DNA of 64,000 nucleotides from Ruania suaedae (GTDB lineage: Bacteria; Actinomycetota; Actinomycetes; Actinomycetales; Beutenbergiaceae): NCBI RefSeq assembly GCF_021049265.1, contig NZ_CP088018.1, forward strand, positions 806,001 through 870,000, written 5' to 3'. Made by a program: the position numbers and the translations under genes. Under the pieces are notes generated by a model. That model made no database searches, was not told where the DNA came from, and saw only the letters and a program-made list of their open reading frames with translations. Positions 41,822-51,200 of the stretch are shown piece by piece. Every line of letters begins with the position of its first letter. Positions within the stretch are counted from its first letter, which is position 1.

Positions 41822-41953
41822 CACCTACCCCGAGTCAGCAGGGAGCACCTCCGGCTGATCCAGCCGTTCTTCGCCGCCGGTCTGGCCAGGCGCACCATCG
41901 TGCAGCGATTGCCCTGCCTGTGCGAGCCCGCGAGCCCGCCTGACCAGGCGCTC
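41822..41953 (+). pseudogene. Remnant of a MerR-family regulator gene (tentative)
   Basis: The frame contains EHLRLIQPFFAAGLARR followed by TIVQRLPCL. This resembles the helix pair of MerR regulators (LRxIRxLLAAGLxxxxIRxxLPCL), but no start codon, DNA-binding motif or C-terminus is attached and the frame reads into the next gene. I call it an eroded fragment. It is the only content recognised in the 229 bases between the LuxR regulator and the ABC-F gene. Confidence 0.35.
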
Positions 41954-42007
41954 GCCACCGCGTCGTCCGGACGTCAGCCGAGCCGGCGGCGCTGTGCTGG
42001 GCGGTGG

Positions 42008-43666
42008 TCAGGCCTCGGTGAGCGCTCCGCCGACCAGGTGCCACCGCCGGGTGGAGCGCACCGTGGCGAGCATCCGGCGGTCGTGCGTCACCAGTAGTAC
42101 CGTGCCGGCGAAGGTCTCGATCGCCTGCTCCACCTGCTCGATCGCCGGCAGGTCCAGATGGTTCGTCGGTTCGTCCAGCACCAGCAGGTTCACCCCGCGG
42201 GCCTGCAGCAGAGCCAGCGCCGCCCGGGTGCGTTCGCCGGGGGACAGGTCGCCGGCGGGCCGACGGGCGGCATCGCCGCCGAGAGCGAACTTCGCCAGCA
42301 GCGTGCGCACCTCCGCATCCGGCCAGTCCGGGACCTGCGCGCCGAAGGCCTCCGCGAGTGAGGCCGGACCCTCGAACAGCGAGCGCGCCTGGTCCACCTC
42401 GCCCACCGCCACCGAGGCTCCCAGTGAGGCTCGCCCTGCCTCCGGTGCCAGCCGGCCCAGCAGCAGGGCCAGCAGGGTGGTCTTCCCCGAGCCGTTCGCC
42501 CCGGTGATCACGATCCGGTCCCCGGCGCTGACCTGGGCGCTGATGGGCCCGAGGGTGAAGTCACCGCGCCGCACCATCGCCTCGTCCAGCGTCGCCACCA
42601 CCGAACCGGACCGGGCAGCGGCGGCGATCGACATCTGCAGCACCCACTCCTTACGTGGCTCGGGCACCTCCTCCAGTCGCTCCAGCGCCCGCTCGGACTG
42701 ACCGACCTTCGCTGCCTGCTTCTCCGTCCGGGCGACGGCGCGGGTCACGATGTGCTTGTCACCGTCCCTGGCCTTCTTGCGGGCGTTGCGCACGCCCTTG
42801 TCGGTCCAGAGCTTCTGGGTCTGGATCCGCGCCTGGAGGCCGGCGGCGGTGTCGGCGTAGTCCTCGTAGGCCTCGCGGGCACGATGCCGGGCGAGCTCCC
42901 GCTCGGCCAGGTAGGCCTCGTAGCCGCCCCGGTAGACGCTGACCTGCTGCTGGGCCCGATCCAGCTCGACGATGTCGGTGACCGTGCGCGCCAGGAACTC
43001 CCGGTCGTGGCTGACCACCACCAGGGCGGCACGGGTCTCGGCCACGAACCGCTCGAGCCGGGCCAGACCGTCCAGATCGAGGTCGTTGGTGGGCTCGTCC
43101 AGCAGCAGCACGTCGTAGCGCTGCAGCAGCAGGACGGCCAGGCCCACCCGGGCCGCCTGCCCACCGGAGAGCGTGGTCATCGGGGCGTCCAGGCTCGCCG
43201 TGAGCCCCAGGTCATGCGCGACGGCGGGGGTCCGGTCCTCGAGATCCGCCCCGCCCAGGGCCAGCCACCTCTCCAGGGCGAGGGCGTAGACCTCGGCCAC
43301 TGCGCCGTCGTCGGGGTTCGTAGCCATCGCCTCGGCAGCGGCGTCCATCTCGGTGGCCGCCCGGGCCACCCCGGTGCGCCGGTCCAGGAACTGCCGCACC
43401 GTCTCACCCGGCAGCCGCTCGGTCTCCTGCGCGAGGAGGCCCACCCCGGCGTGCGGTGGGGCGAGGGTGATGGTCCCGGAGGTCTCCGCCGACGGTGTGG
43501 GCCCGGACGACCCCGCCAGCAGGGAGAGCAGGGTGGACTTGCCGGCCCCGTTCGCCCCGACCAGGCCCCAGACGTCACCCGGGGCGATCGTCAGGGTGAG
43601 ATCGTCGAAGAGCTGGCGAGCGCCGAAGGCCGCCCCCAGCCGGGAGACGTGCAGGGTGGCGGACAT
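42008..43666 (-). CDS. ABC-F family ATPase
   Basis: A 552-residue soluble protein with two ABC domains and no membrane segment, as in ABC-F proteins that act on the ribosome (translation quality control or antibiotic resistance). The first ATPase has Walker A GANGAGKST and the LSGGQAARVGLA signature; the second has GANGSGKTT and the LSPGERTRAALALL signature. A long basic linker with an interdomain arm (ARDGDKHIVTRAVARTEKQAAKVG) separates them. ATG 43666 is preferred because a TACGGT -10 ends 7 bases before it. It belongs with the EttA/Uup-like or resistance types; the sequence alone does not decide. Confidence 0.9.
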   Translation of the reverse strand: MSATLHVSRLGAAFGARQLFDDLTLTIAPGDVWGLVGANGAGKSTLLSLLAGSSGPTPSAETSGTITLAPPHAGVGLLAQETERLPGETVRQFLDRRTGVARAATEMDAAAEAMATNPDDGAVAEVYALALERWLALGGADLEDRTPAVAHDLGLTASLDAPMTTLSGGQAARVGLAVLLLQRYDVLLLDEPTNDLDLDGLARLERFVAETRAALVVVSHDREFLARTVTDIVELDRAQQQVSVYRGGYEAYLAERELARHRAREAYEDYADTAAGLQARIQTQKLWTDKGVRNARKKARDGDKHIVTRAVARTEKQAAKVGQSERALERLEEVPEPRKEWVLQMSIAAAARSGSVVATLDEAMVRRGDFTLGPISAQVSAGDRIVITGANGSGKTTLLALLLGRLAPEAGRASLGASVAVGEVDQARSLFEGPASLAEAFGAQVPDWPDAEVRTLLAKFALGGDAARRPAGDLSPGERTRAALALLQARGVNLLVLDEPTNHLDLPAIEQVEQAIETFAGTVLLVTHDRRMLATVRSTRRWHLVGGALTEA

Positions 43667-43673
43667 GGGCACC

Positions 43674-43679
43674 ACCGTA
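43674..43679 (-). promoter_or_regulatory. -10 box for leaderless ABC-F mRNA
   Basis: TACGGT on the minus strand is followed by 7 bases and ATG 43666. It also excludes an alternative GTG at 43675 as the start. Confidence 0.4.
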
Positions 43680-43726
43680 CGAGGTCAGCCGGACCCTCCC
43701 CAGCTGATTTCCTCGGCGCCGGTTGG

Positions 43727-44749
43727 TCAGCGCAGCGGCGTGGCGTGCTCGGGGACGCGCTCGCCCTCGCGCACCGGCCCGGGCGGGGTTCCGTCGCCGA
43801 AGGGGCGCCCGCCGAGCTGCTCGCGGTGGTGCGGCTCCAGCCAGTTCGCCAGGTCCGGGCCCTTGGGCACGATGCCGTTCGGGTTCACGTCGGTGTGCAC
43901 CACGTAGTAGTGCTCCTTGATCTGGGCGAAGTCGATCGTGTCGCCGAATCCCGGCGTGGTGAACAGATCGCGTGCGTAGGCCCACAGCACCGGCATCTCG
44001 CTGAGCTTGGACCGGTTGCACTTGAAGTGGCCGTGATAGACGGCGTCGAACCGCGCCAGCGTGGTGAACAGCCGCACGTCGGCCTCGGTGATGGTGTCCC
44101 CGACCAGGTAGCGCTGGGTGGCGAGGCGCTCCTCGAGCCAGTCCAGCCGGGAGAACAGCTGGTCGTAGGCCTTCTCGTACGCCTCCTGCGACCCGGCGAA
44201 ACCGCACCGGTAGACGCCGTTGTTGACGTCTCGGTAGACCAGCTCGGCCACTTCGTCGATCTCGGCGCGCAGGTGCTCGGGGTAGAGGTCGGGGGCGCCG
44301 TCGCGGTGGTGCGCGGTCCACTCGGTGCCCAGGTCGAGCGTCATCTGCGGGTAGTTGTTGGTGACAACGGCTCCGCTGGGGACGTCCACGATCGCCGGCA
44401 CCGTGATCCCGCGGGGGTAGTCCGGGGTACGGGCGAAGTAGGCCTGCTGCAGCCGCTCGATCCCCAGCACGGGGTCCACGCCGCCGGGGTCGAGGTCGAA
44501 GGTCCACGAGCGCGCGTCGTGCGTGGGCCCGCACAGCCCCATCGAGATCGCGTCCTCCAGCCCGAGCAGCCGGCGCACGATGATCGCGCGGTTGGCCCAC
44601 GGGCAGGCGCGGGCGGCGATCAGCCGGTACCGGCCCGCCTCGACGGGGTAGCCGTCCCGGCCGTCGGCGGTGATCCGGGTCTCGATGTAGTGGGTGTCCC
44701 GGGTGTACTCGCGGCCCGGCTCGACGTAGGTGCCCTGCTGCTCAGCCAT
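43727..44749 (-). CDS. Xi-class glutathione S-transferase family protein
   Basis: A 340-residue protein of the Xi-class GST (glutathionyl-hydroquinone reductase) family. The active-site Cys lies in AARACPWANRA (about residue 50), the CPWA signature that reduces glutathionyl-quinones. The C-terminal all-helical domain contains the QRYLVGDTITEADVRLF helix. Actinobacteria generally use mycothiol, not glutathione, so the real thiol is probably mycothiol or another low-molecular-weight thiol. A -10 box TAGGCT ends 6 bases before ATG 44749. It is divergent from the siderophore-interacting protein gene. Confidence 0.9.
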   Translation of the reverse strand: MAEQQGTYVEPGREYTRDTHYIETRITADGRDGYPVEAGRYRLIAARACPWANRAIIVRRLLGLEDAISMGLCGPTHDARSWTFDLDPGGVDPVLGIERLQQAYFARTPDYPRGITVPAIVDVPSGAVVTNNYPQMTLDLGTEWTAHHRDGAPDLYPEHLRAEIDEVAELVYRDVNNGVYRCGFAGSQEAYEKAYDQLFSRLDWLEERLATQRYLVGDTITEADVRLFTTLARFDAVYHGHFKCNRSKLSEMPVLWAYARDLFTTPGFGDTIDFAQIKEHYYVVHTDVNPNGIVPKGPDLANWLEPHHREQLGGRPFGDGTPPGPVREGERVPEHATPLR

Positions 44750-44755
44750 GACTCC

Positions 44756-44761
44756 AGCCTA
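44756..44761 (-). promoter_or_regulatory. -10 box for leaderless GST mRNA
   Basis: TAGGCT on the minus strand is followed by 6 bases and ATG 44749. The iron box at 44800-44818 lies about 40 bases upstream. Confidence 0.5.
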
Positions 44762-44799
44762 CGCGCGAAATGCGAGCGGGGAGAGGGCGGCCGAGAGGC

Positions 44800-44818
44800 T
44801 ATGGTTAGCCTTGCCTAA
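44800..44818. promoter_or_regulatory. Candidate DtxR/IdeR iron box
   Basis: On the minus strand it reads TTAGGCAAGGCTAACC with flanks, matching 15 of 19 positions of the classical actinobacterial consensus TTAGGTTAGGCTAACCTAA. It lies 23 bases upstream of the siderophore-interacting protein start, where iron-loaded DtxR/IdeR would block transcription. Confidence 0.7.
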
Positions 44819-44840
44819 CCTGCTGACGAATGAGAGTGCG

Positions 44841-45638
44841 ATGAGCAACATCACCGTGACCCACGCCGACTCCGGGCTCGTACCGGTGGAGGTGGCACGC
44901 ACCGCTCGGATCACCCCGCACATGACCCGCGTGACCTTCACCGGACCGGCGCTGGCCGGTTTCGAGTTCCGCGGGTTCGACCAGTGGTTCCGGCTGGCGA
45001 TCGGGGTTCACGACGACGACCGGTTCGACAACCTGCCCGACCGGTTCGGCATCGGTGGCTACCTCAAGTACCTCGCGCTGCCGAAGGGGACCCGGCCGGT
45101 GATCCGCAGCTACACGGTGCGCGCGTTCCGTCCGGAAACGCTGGAGATGGACGTCGACTTCCTCGTGCACGGCAGCGAGGGCATCGCCGGCCCGTGGGCA
45201 GCGGCGGTGGAACCGGGCGCGCAGGCGGCCTTCATCGACCAGGGCTGCGGGTGGAAGCCGGTGCCGGCCGATGGGCATCTACTGGTGGCCGACGAGAGCG
45301 GGTTGCCCGGGGTGGCCGGCATCCTGCGGGACATGCCGCGCGACGCCGTCGGCCATGCGCTGATCGAGCTCTACGACGCCGCGGACCAGCAGGAGCTGCA
45401 GGGCCCGGAGGGGGTGGAGGTGCACTGGCTGGAGCGCGACCCCGGGACGGCGCCCGGCACGGTGGTGCTCCCGGTGCTGGCCGGGCTGGACCTGCCCGTC
45501 GAGAGCCTCTATGCGTTCGCGGTGGGGGAGTCGGCCGTGGCCACCGGGGCCCGGCGTCACCTGGTGCGCGAGCGCGGGATTCCGAAGCAGAACGTCACCT
45601 TCGCCGGGTACTGGAAGCTCGGCCGCACCGCAGGCTGA
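44841..45638 (+). CDS. Siderophore-interacting FAD-binding reductase (SIP family)
   Basis: A 265-residue ferric-siderophore reductase of the SIP (YqjH/ViuB-like) family. The FAD-binding part includes TPHMTRVTFTGPALAGF and the RSYTVRAFRPE flavin-binding stretch (about 75-86). The NAD(P)H-binding part contains HLLVADESGLPGVAGIL and the C-terminal AVGESAVATGARRHL with the conserved GYWKLGRTAG end. ATG 44841 fits a GAGAG site; the frame's upstream Met codons are not used. It releases iron by reducing Fe(III)-siderophores in the cytoplasm. The iron box just upstream predicts repression when iron is plentiful. Confidence 0.93.
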   Translation: MSNITVTHADSGLVPVEVARTARITPHMTRVTFTGPALAGFEFRGFDQWFRLAIGVHDDDRFDNLPDRFGIGGYLKYLALPKGTRPVIRSYTVRAFRPETLEMDVDFLVHGSEGIAGPWAAAVEPGAQAAFIDQGCGWKPVPADGHLLVADESGLPGVAGILRDMPRDAVGHALIELYDAADQQELQGPEGVEVHWLERDPGTAPGTVVLPVLAGLDLPVESLYAFAVGESAVATGARRHLVRERGIPKQNVTFAGYWKLGRTAG

Positions 45639-45679
45639 GGGGTGCACTGAGCGGTGTGCGATCGATCCCACCCGACGGG

Positions 45680-45685
45680 TAGCGT
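45680..45685 (+). promoter_or_regulatory. -10 box of the GH20 gene
   Basis: TAGCGT lies 41 bases before GTG 45727, so the mRNA would have a leader of about 35 bases containing AGGAG. An in-frame GTG at 45691 is only 5 bases from the box, so it is the less likely start. Confidence 0.4.
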
Positions 45686-45726
45686 GAGCGGTGCCGATTC
45701 CCCTCCCCGTGCACAGGAGCACCCGC

Positions 45727-47148
45727 GTGAGCCTTCCGCTCGTCCCCGTTCCGACCGAGATGACGCCGACCGACGGCGCCCCCACCGTCCTGAGCAGCGC
45801 CACCCTCCTGACGGCGCCCGCTGAGCTCGCGGCGCACGCGTCCGCTGTGCTGGGGGTGCCCGTACAGACCGAGGGCGGTACGCCCGAGGCGAGCTCCGCC
45901 GTCGTGCTCCTCGATGACGGACGCACCGGCGGCGGCTACAGTCTCAGCGCTGCGGCGGGCCGGGTGGAGATCACCGGCGGACGGGCGGGCCTGCACCGCG
46001 GCCTGGGCACGCTGGCGCAGCTGCGTGACCTCGACCTGCCGCAGGCGCCGGTGGGCACCGTGCCGGCCGTGAGGATCGCCGACGAGCCGCGCTTCGGTCA
46101 CCGCGGGCTGATGATCGACATCGCCCGGCACTTCTTCGGCGTGGCCTCCCTCGAGCGCGTGATCGACCTGATGGCGCTATACGGGCTGAACGTGCTGCAC
46201 CTGCACCTGACCGACGACCAGGGCTGGCGGATCGAAAGCCCCAGCCGGCCCGAGCTCACCGAGATCTCCGGGCGCACGGAGGCAGGCGGGGGTGAGGGCG
46301 GGTTCCTCACCACGGCCGACTTCACCGGCCTCGTCGGCTACGCCGCGGACCGTGGGATCGAGGTGATCCCGGAGATCGACATGCCCGGGCACTGCAACGC
46401 CGCCCTGCACGCGATCCCGGCGCTGAACGAGTCGGGCGAGGCCGCGCCGGAGAACACGGGCACCGACGTGGGCTTCTCGATGCTGCGCCTGGACAACCCC
46501 GCGACGGCGCCGTTCCTGGACGACGTGTTCACCGACCTGGCCGCCCTCACCCCGGGGCAGTACCTGCACGTGGGCGGCGATGAGGTGTGGAAGATGGGCG
46601 AGGAGGAGTACTCCGGCTTCATCGAGCTGCTCACCCGGGTGGTGGCCGAGACCGGGAAGTCGCCGATGCTGTGGGGTGAGGCCGCCGTGGCGGGTCTGCC
46701 GGGTGATGCGCTCATCCAGCTGTGGGACTCCAACAAGGATCCGGGCCCGATCGTGGCCGCCGCCGAGCAGGGGGCGAAGGTGGTGCTCAGCCCCGGCAAG
46801 CGGGTCTACCTCGACATGCAGTACCACGAGGGCTACCCCCTCGGTCAGCACTGGGCCGGCTACGTCGAGACCCGCGACTCCTACGAGTGGGACCCGCTGG
46901 AGTACGCCCCGGCGCTGCCGGCCGAGTCCGTGGTGGGCGTGGAAGCAGCCCTCTGGACCGAGACCATCGCCACCGACGACGACCTGTCCACCATGCTGTT
47001 GCCGCGCCTGGCCGCCGTGGCCGAGGTGGCATGGAGTGCGCAGGAGCAGCGCGACTTCGACGACTTCGCCGCGCGGGTGCGCGCGCATGCCGGGCTGTGG
47101 AGGGATCGCGGATACGCCTTCCACGAAAGCCCGCAGGTGTTCGGCTGA
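45727..47148 (+). CDS. GH20 beta-N-acetylhexosaminidase
   Basis: A 473-residue glycoside hydrolase of family 20. An N-terminal alpha/beta GH20b domain (about residues 10-115) precedes the TIM barrel. The catalytic pair is D285-E286 in HVGGDEVW, the standard substrate-assisted mechanism, and the LHLHLTDDQGWRIE and EIDMPGHCNAAL motifs are intact. No signal peptide is visible, so it would act on imported chitobiose or peptidoglycan-derived oligosaccharides in the cytoplasm. GTG 45727 has AGGAG 7 bases upstream. No sugar transporter is adjacent; the aldo/keto reductase gene follows after 43 bases. Confidence 0.93.
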   Translation: MSLPLVPVPTEMTPTDGAPTVLSSATLLTAPAELAAHASAVLGVPVQTEGGTPEASSAVVLLDDGRTGGGYSLSAAAGRVEITGGRAGLHRGLGTLAQLRDLDLPQAPVGTVPAVRIADEPRFGHRGLMIDIARHFFGVASLERVIDLMALYGLNVLHLHLTDDQGWRIESPSRPELTEISGRTEAGGGEGGFLTTADFTGLVGYAADRGIEVIPEIDMPGHCNAALHAIPALNESGEAAPENTGTDVGFSMLRLDNPATAPFLDDVFTDLAALTPGQYLHVGGDEVWKMGEEEYSGFIELLTRVVAETGKSPMLWGEAAVAGLPGDALIQLWDSNKDPGPIVAAAEQGAKVVLSPGKRVYLDMQYHEGYPLGQHWAGYVETRDSYEWDPLEYAPALPAESVVGVEAALWTETIATDDDLSTMLLPRLAAVAEVAWSAQEQRDFDDFAARVRAHAGLWRDRGYAFHESPQVFG

Positions 47149-47179
47149 GGGGCCCGCTGCGCGCTTGGCCCGATGTTGT

Positions 47180-47185
47180 TAGCGT
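47180..47185 (+). promoter_or_regulatory. -10 box for leaderless aldo/keto reductase mRNA
   Basis: TAGCGT is followed by 6 bases (TGCCAC) and GTG 47192. Confidence 0.5.
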
Positions 47186-47191
47186 TGCCAC

Positions 47192-48037
47192 GTGACTTCC
47201 ATCGAGATCCCGAACCTGTCCCTGCGTGACGGCACCACCATTCCCCAGCTGGGATTCGGTGTCTGGCAGGTGCCCGACGACGAGGCGCAGACCGCCACCG
47301 CCGAGGCCCTGCGGGTGGGCTACCGCCTCATCGACACCGCCGAGGGGTACCAGAACGAGGCCGGCGTGGGCCGTGCGATCGCTGCCAGTGACCTGCCGCG
47401 CGACGACATCTACGTCACGACGAAGCTGGCGAACGGCAACCAGGGCTATGACAGCACCATGCGCGCCTTCGACGGCTCGATGGAGCGGCTCGGCGTCGAC
47501 GTGCTCGACCTCTACCTCATCCACTGGCCGTGCCCGAAGGCCGACCTCTACACCGAGACCTGGAAGGCGTTCGTCGAGCTGAAGAAGTCCGGCCGGGTGC
47601 GCTCGATCGGCGTCTCCAACTTCCACGCCCCGCACCTGACCAGGATCATCGATGCCACCGGTGAGGTGCCGGTCCTCAACCAGGTCGAGCTGCACCCCTA
47701 CCTGCAGCAGTCGGCGCTGCGGGAGGTCAACGCCTCGCACCAGATCCTCACCGAGGCCTGGTCCCCGCTCGGCTCCGGCCACGGCCTGCTCGAGGACGAG
47801 ACCCTCGTGAGCATCGCCCGGGCGCACGACGCGACGCCCGCGCAGGTGGTGCTCGCCTGGCACATGCAGCTCGGCAACGTGGTGATCCCGAAGTCGGTGA
47901 CGCCCTCGCGCATCGCGGAGAACTTCGCCGCGGCCGCGCTGACGCTGAGCGCGGAGGAGCTCTCGGCGATCGCCGGGCTCGACGCCGGGCACCGCTACGG
48001 CGGCGACCCGGACACCGCCAACTTCGGCCTGGAGTGA
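47192..48037 (+). CDS. Aldo/keto reductase
   Basis: A 281-residue NADPH-dependent AKR of the DkgA-like (2,5-diketo-gluconate reductase) group. The catalytic tetrad is visible as D48 and Y53 (LIDTAEGYQNE), Lys in VTTKLANGN and His in LIHWPCP. The barrel is complete, with the NADPH-binding IPKSVTPSRIAENF segment near the C-terminus. It starts with GTG, probably from a leaderless promoter, so it is likely separate from the GH20 gene. The substrate is probably an aldehyde or keto sugar. A strong hairpin follows 20 bases after the stop. Confidence 0.93.
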   Translation: MTSIEIPNLSLRDGTTIPQLGFGVWQVPDDEAQTATAEALRVGYRLIDTAEGYQNEAGVGRAIAASDLPRDDIYVTTKLANGNQGYDSTMRAFDGSMERLGVDVLDLYLIHWPCPKADLYTETWKAFVELKKSGRVRSIGVSNFHAPHLTRIIDATGEVPVLNQVELHPYLQQSALREVNASHQILTEAWSPLGSGHGLLEDETLVSIARAHDATPAQVVLAWHMQLGNVVIPKSVTPSRIAENFAAAALTLSAEELSAIAGLDAGHRYGGDPDTANFGLE

Positions 48038-48057
48038 GCCTGCCGTAGATCACCCCC

Positions 48058-48088
48058 GGCGCCGTCGCAGCTCGTCTGCGGCGGCGCC
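48058..48088. terminator. Terminator hairpin after aldo/keto reductase
   Basis: GGCGCCGTCGCAG (48058-48070) pairs with CTGCGGCGGCGCC (48076-48088) at 12 Watson-Crick positions and one G-T wobble, across a 5-base loop. It starts 20 bases after the stop codon. There is no T-tract. Confidence 0.6.
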
Positions 48089-48187
48089 GTCGTGTGCGGG
48101 CCGGCTGACTGCCGCTTGGGCCGGGGATTATCCGTGGTCCCGGCCGGCGGGATCCCTGTGCGCCGGGGGTGAAGTGAGGGTGAATTT

Positions 48188-48202
48188 CCAGGCGAAGCCT
48201 GG
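48188..48202. promoter_or_regulatory. Short palindrome upstream of surface-protein gene
   Basis: CCAGGC-GAA-GCCTGG, followed 14 bases on by the related GGCTTGGATA. It is a possible regulator site in the promoter region of the giant surface protein. Confidence 0.35.
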
Positions 48203-48232
48203 ATAGGAAGTCAGGCTTGGATAACCTCCCGA

Positions 48233-48250
48233 GAAGCACACCTGTGCTTC
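48233..48250. promoter_or_regulatory. Hairpin in the leader of the surface-protein gene
   Basis: GAAGCACA-CC-TGTGCTTC is a perfect 8-bp inverted repeat with a 2-base centre. It is followed by the GGGGGAG ribosome site and ATG 48268. It could be an operator or a 5' UTR stem affecting translation. Confidence 0.4.
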
Positions 48251-48267
48251 AGGATCGGGGGAGTTTG

Positions 48268-51200
48268 ATGAGCAACAACGCTCTGCTGGGTCGTTCGCGA
48301 CGCCGTTCATTCCGCACTGTCTCGGCTGCGGTGACCGCACTGCTCGTCGGATTTGCGACGCTCTTCGTCGCCGCTCCGGCAACGGCGGCGCCGGTGTATG
48401 AGATCACCGCGCGTTGGGTGGAGGACACCCCGCCGACCCTGGCCAGTGGGGACGTGGTGGCGGCGGAGTGGCGGGTCAACGTCAACGATGATGCTGCCGC
48501 ACCCTCGAACGAGCCCGTCGACGACATGACGTTCACCCTGATGCTGGAGAACGGTGTCTTCACGACCCTGCCCGATGCGTGCCTTGCTGATGGAGACCCC
48601 GCGTCCTCCATCTCCGATGACGGCCGAACCCTGGTCTGCAACATCGGTACCCAGCCCCAGGGGTCCGCGCATGTGATTCAGACTGCGATCCGAGCGGACG
48701 GCGAGACGGGCTCACAGGTGAGCGCGTCGGGCACCATCGACGGACAGACGGCGGAGCTGCCTCCGATCGAAATCCTCAACGAGTTCGGCATGGACATCCG
48801 CTGGGAGTCGGCCGTGACGGGCGTGACGTACGGCGACTCCTACGTCGACGCTTCCTTCCAGTGGACTCTCTCCCTCGACGACGGTAGCGACCCGGGTCCG
48901 GACACGGTGACCTACACCCTCGACATCGGCACGTCCGACGGCGCCGCCGTCTCCGTGGCACCTGCGGCGTGTTCGGCGTTCACCAGCGGCGTGGCCAGTG
49001 GCCACCCATGGTCCGGAGGCGACCATCCAGCCGAGCAGATGGTGCCCTTCGTCGACTCGTGCGTCTTGACGCCGACGGCCACACCTGGGGTCTTCACGCT
49101 GACGCTCAGCGGCATCGACTACAGCGCCCTCGATGCACCGACCACCGATTCGGCCGGCCAGCCGCTGCCCGCTGACCGGATGGCGATCGCGTCGGGTTCC
49201 GTGCACTTCCGGGTAGCAGGCGCAGGCAACAACTCGATGACGCTCGAGTCGGATGCTCCGACCTACACCTCGCCCCTTGGAGGGAGCGCGACCGACGACC
49301 CGGCGAACAACAGTTCCGCGCGCACCTGGGTGACCGGTGGCTGGAGCAGCGCCTGGCGGCCCGAGGCCACGGGCTATGCGACGCCGTCGTGGTGGAGTGA
49401 CCAGTTCCGGGTCTCGCCTGGTGCTGCAGTCGAGTCCGTGGTGTCGGGCCAATGGGCGTCCGCCGATCCGGATGCGGTCTTCGGCCAGTGCGTGGTCATG
49501 GACACGCAGTATGTGACCTACGAGAGCGCTTCTTTGCTGCTCAACTGGGCAGGCGATCCGGTACCGGGTGCCAGCATCGAGTACTACGCCGGCGACGACG
49601 CGGTGGTCGATCCCACCAGCGGTTCCTACGACCCGAACGTGTTCGAGTGTGGTGACGACCCGGGCGGATGGACGACCACGGAACCCACCGACCCGGACAC
49701 CGTCAAAGCCGTTCGTGTGACCTACCCGTATTCGGCCATGGCCGGGGCCGCGCGCACGACCCTGAATGTGCGCCAGCAGATCAACGACGACACCCCTATC
49801 GGCCAGGACGTCTGGCAGTGGGGCGCGGCGTACGTCAACGGCGCATGGCAGCACCCCAGCCGCAGTATGGATCCGGCCGACAGCGGTTCCGGGCCGCTCA
49901 CTCCGGACGCTCGGTACCCGTTCCTGGGCAACGGTCGAGACATCGTGCGCATCATCGGTGTCACCCCGGCCGTCGAGAAGAGCGTCGATCGGTCGGTGGT
50001 ACGTGCCGGGGAGCCTGCGACGTACACGCTGACTTTCTCGGCGAACGGGGCCGGCGCGGTGCCGGAAACGGTGGACGACTTCGAGTTGATCGACACCCTT
50101 CCCGAAGGCATGACGTATGTTCCAGGCTCCGCCTCTCCCGAGCCGGCCGTGGCGACCGATGCCGAGGATCGGCAGGTGTTGACATGGTCCCTGGATGGCG
50201 TGCCCACGAACACGCAGGTTCCGCTGAGCTATCAGGCCGTCGCTGATCCATCGGTTGAGCCCGGTGAGATCCTGCCGAACACTGTGACCGGCTCGGTTGC
50301 GGGCGAGACCTCCACCCCGGCCAGCGCTCAGGTGACGGTCTCGACGTCCGGCTACACCACGATCGGGAAGTCCGCGGACTCCGCCTTCATCCCGAACCTT
50401 CAGGGCGATGGCGTGGGCGAGGGCTCATGGACCGTGACACTGCGCTCGTTCGACCCGCTTGCGCAGGACTACACCGATACCATCGACATCCTGCCGTTCA
50501 ACGGGGACGAGCGCGGCACTGAGTTCACCGGCTCCTACGAGCTGACGGGCGTGGACGCCGTCGCCGGTGCGACGGTCTACTACTCGACGGCGGACCCTGC
50601 CTCGCTGAGTGACGACCCCGCCGACCCCTCGAACGGTGACGTGAACGACGTCACCGGGAACACCGTCGGCTGGTCCACGACGTTCACCGCCGAGGCCACC
50701 GCGGTACGCGTGATCGGCCCGGAGCTGGCTCCGGGCGCAACGCAGCAGTTCACGGTCAACGTCGCCACCGAGGGTGTGGAAGGCGGGGACGTGCTGGTGA
50801 ACCGCGCTCAGGCCCGGGACGGGCACACCGAACTGGTGATGCGCACCTCTGCGCCGATCACCGTGGCGAACTACTACTCGGTGTCGCTGAAGAAGTACGT
50901 GCAGGACGCCGACGGTGAGTGGGTCGACGCGAACACCGTCGAGGAGTACCCGACGTACCGTCCTGGCGACACCGTCCCGTACCGGATCGTCGTGGAGAAC
51001 ACCGGGCAGGGGGCTGTGACGAACCTCGAGATCACGGATGACCTCTTCCCGGAGGGTTCCTTCACCGTCGAGGAACTCGCGCCCGGCGGCGAGGAGGCCC
51101 ACGAGTTCGAGATCGTGCTCGAGGAGGGCGGGCCGGACACCGTGGTGAACACGGCCTGTGCCACCGCGGACACCCCGGAGGATTCCGAGGTTCCGCCGAC

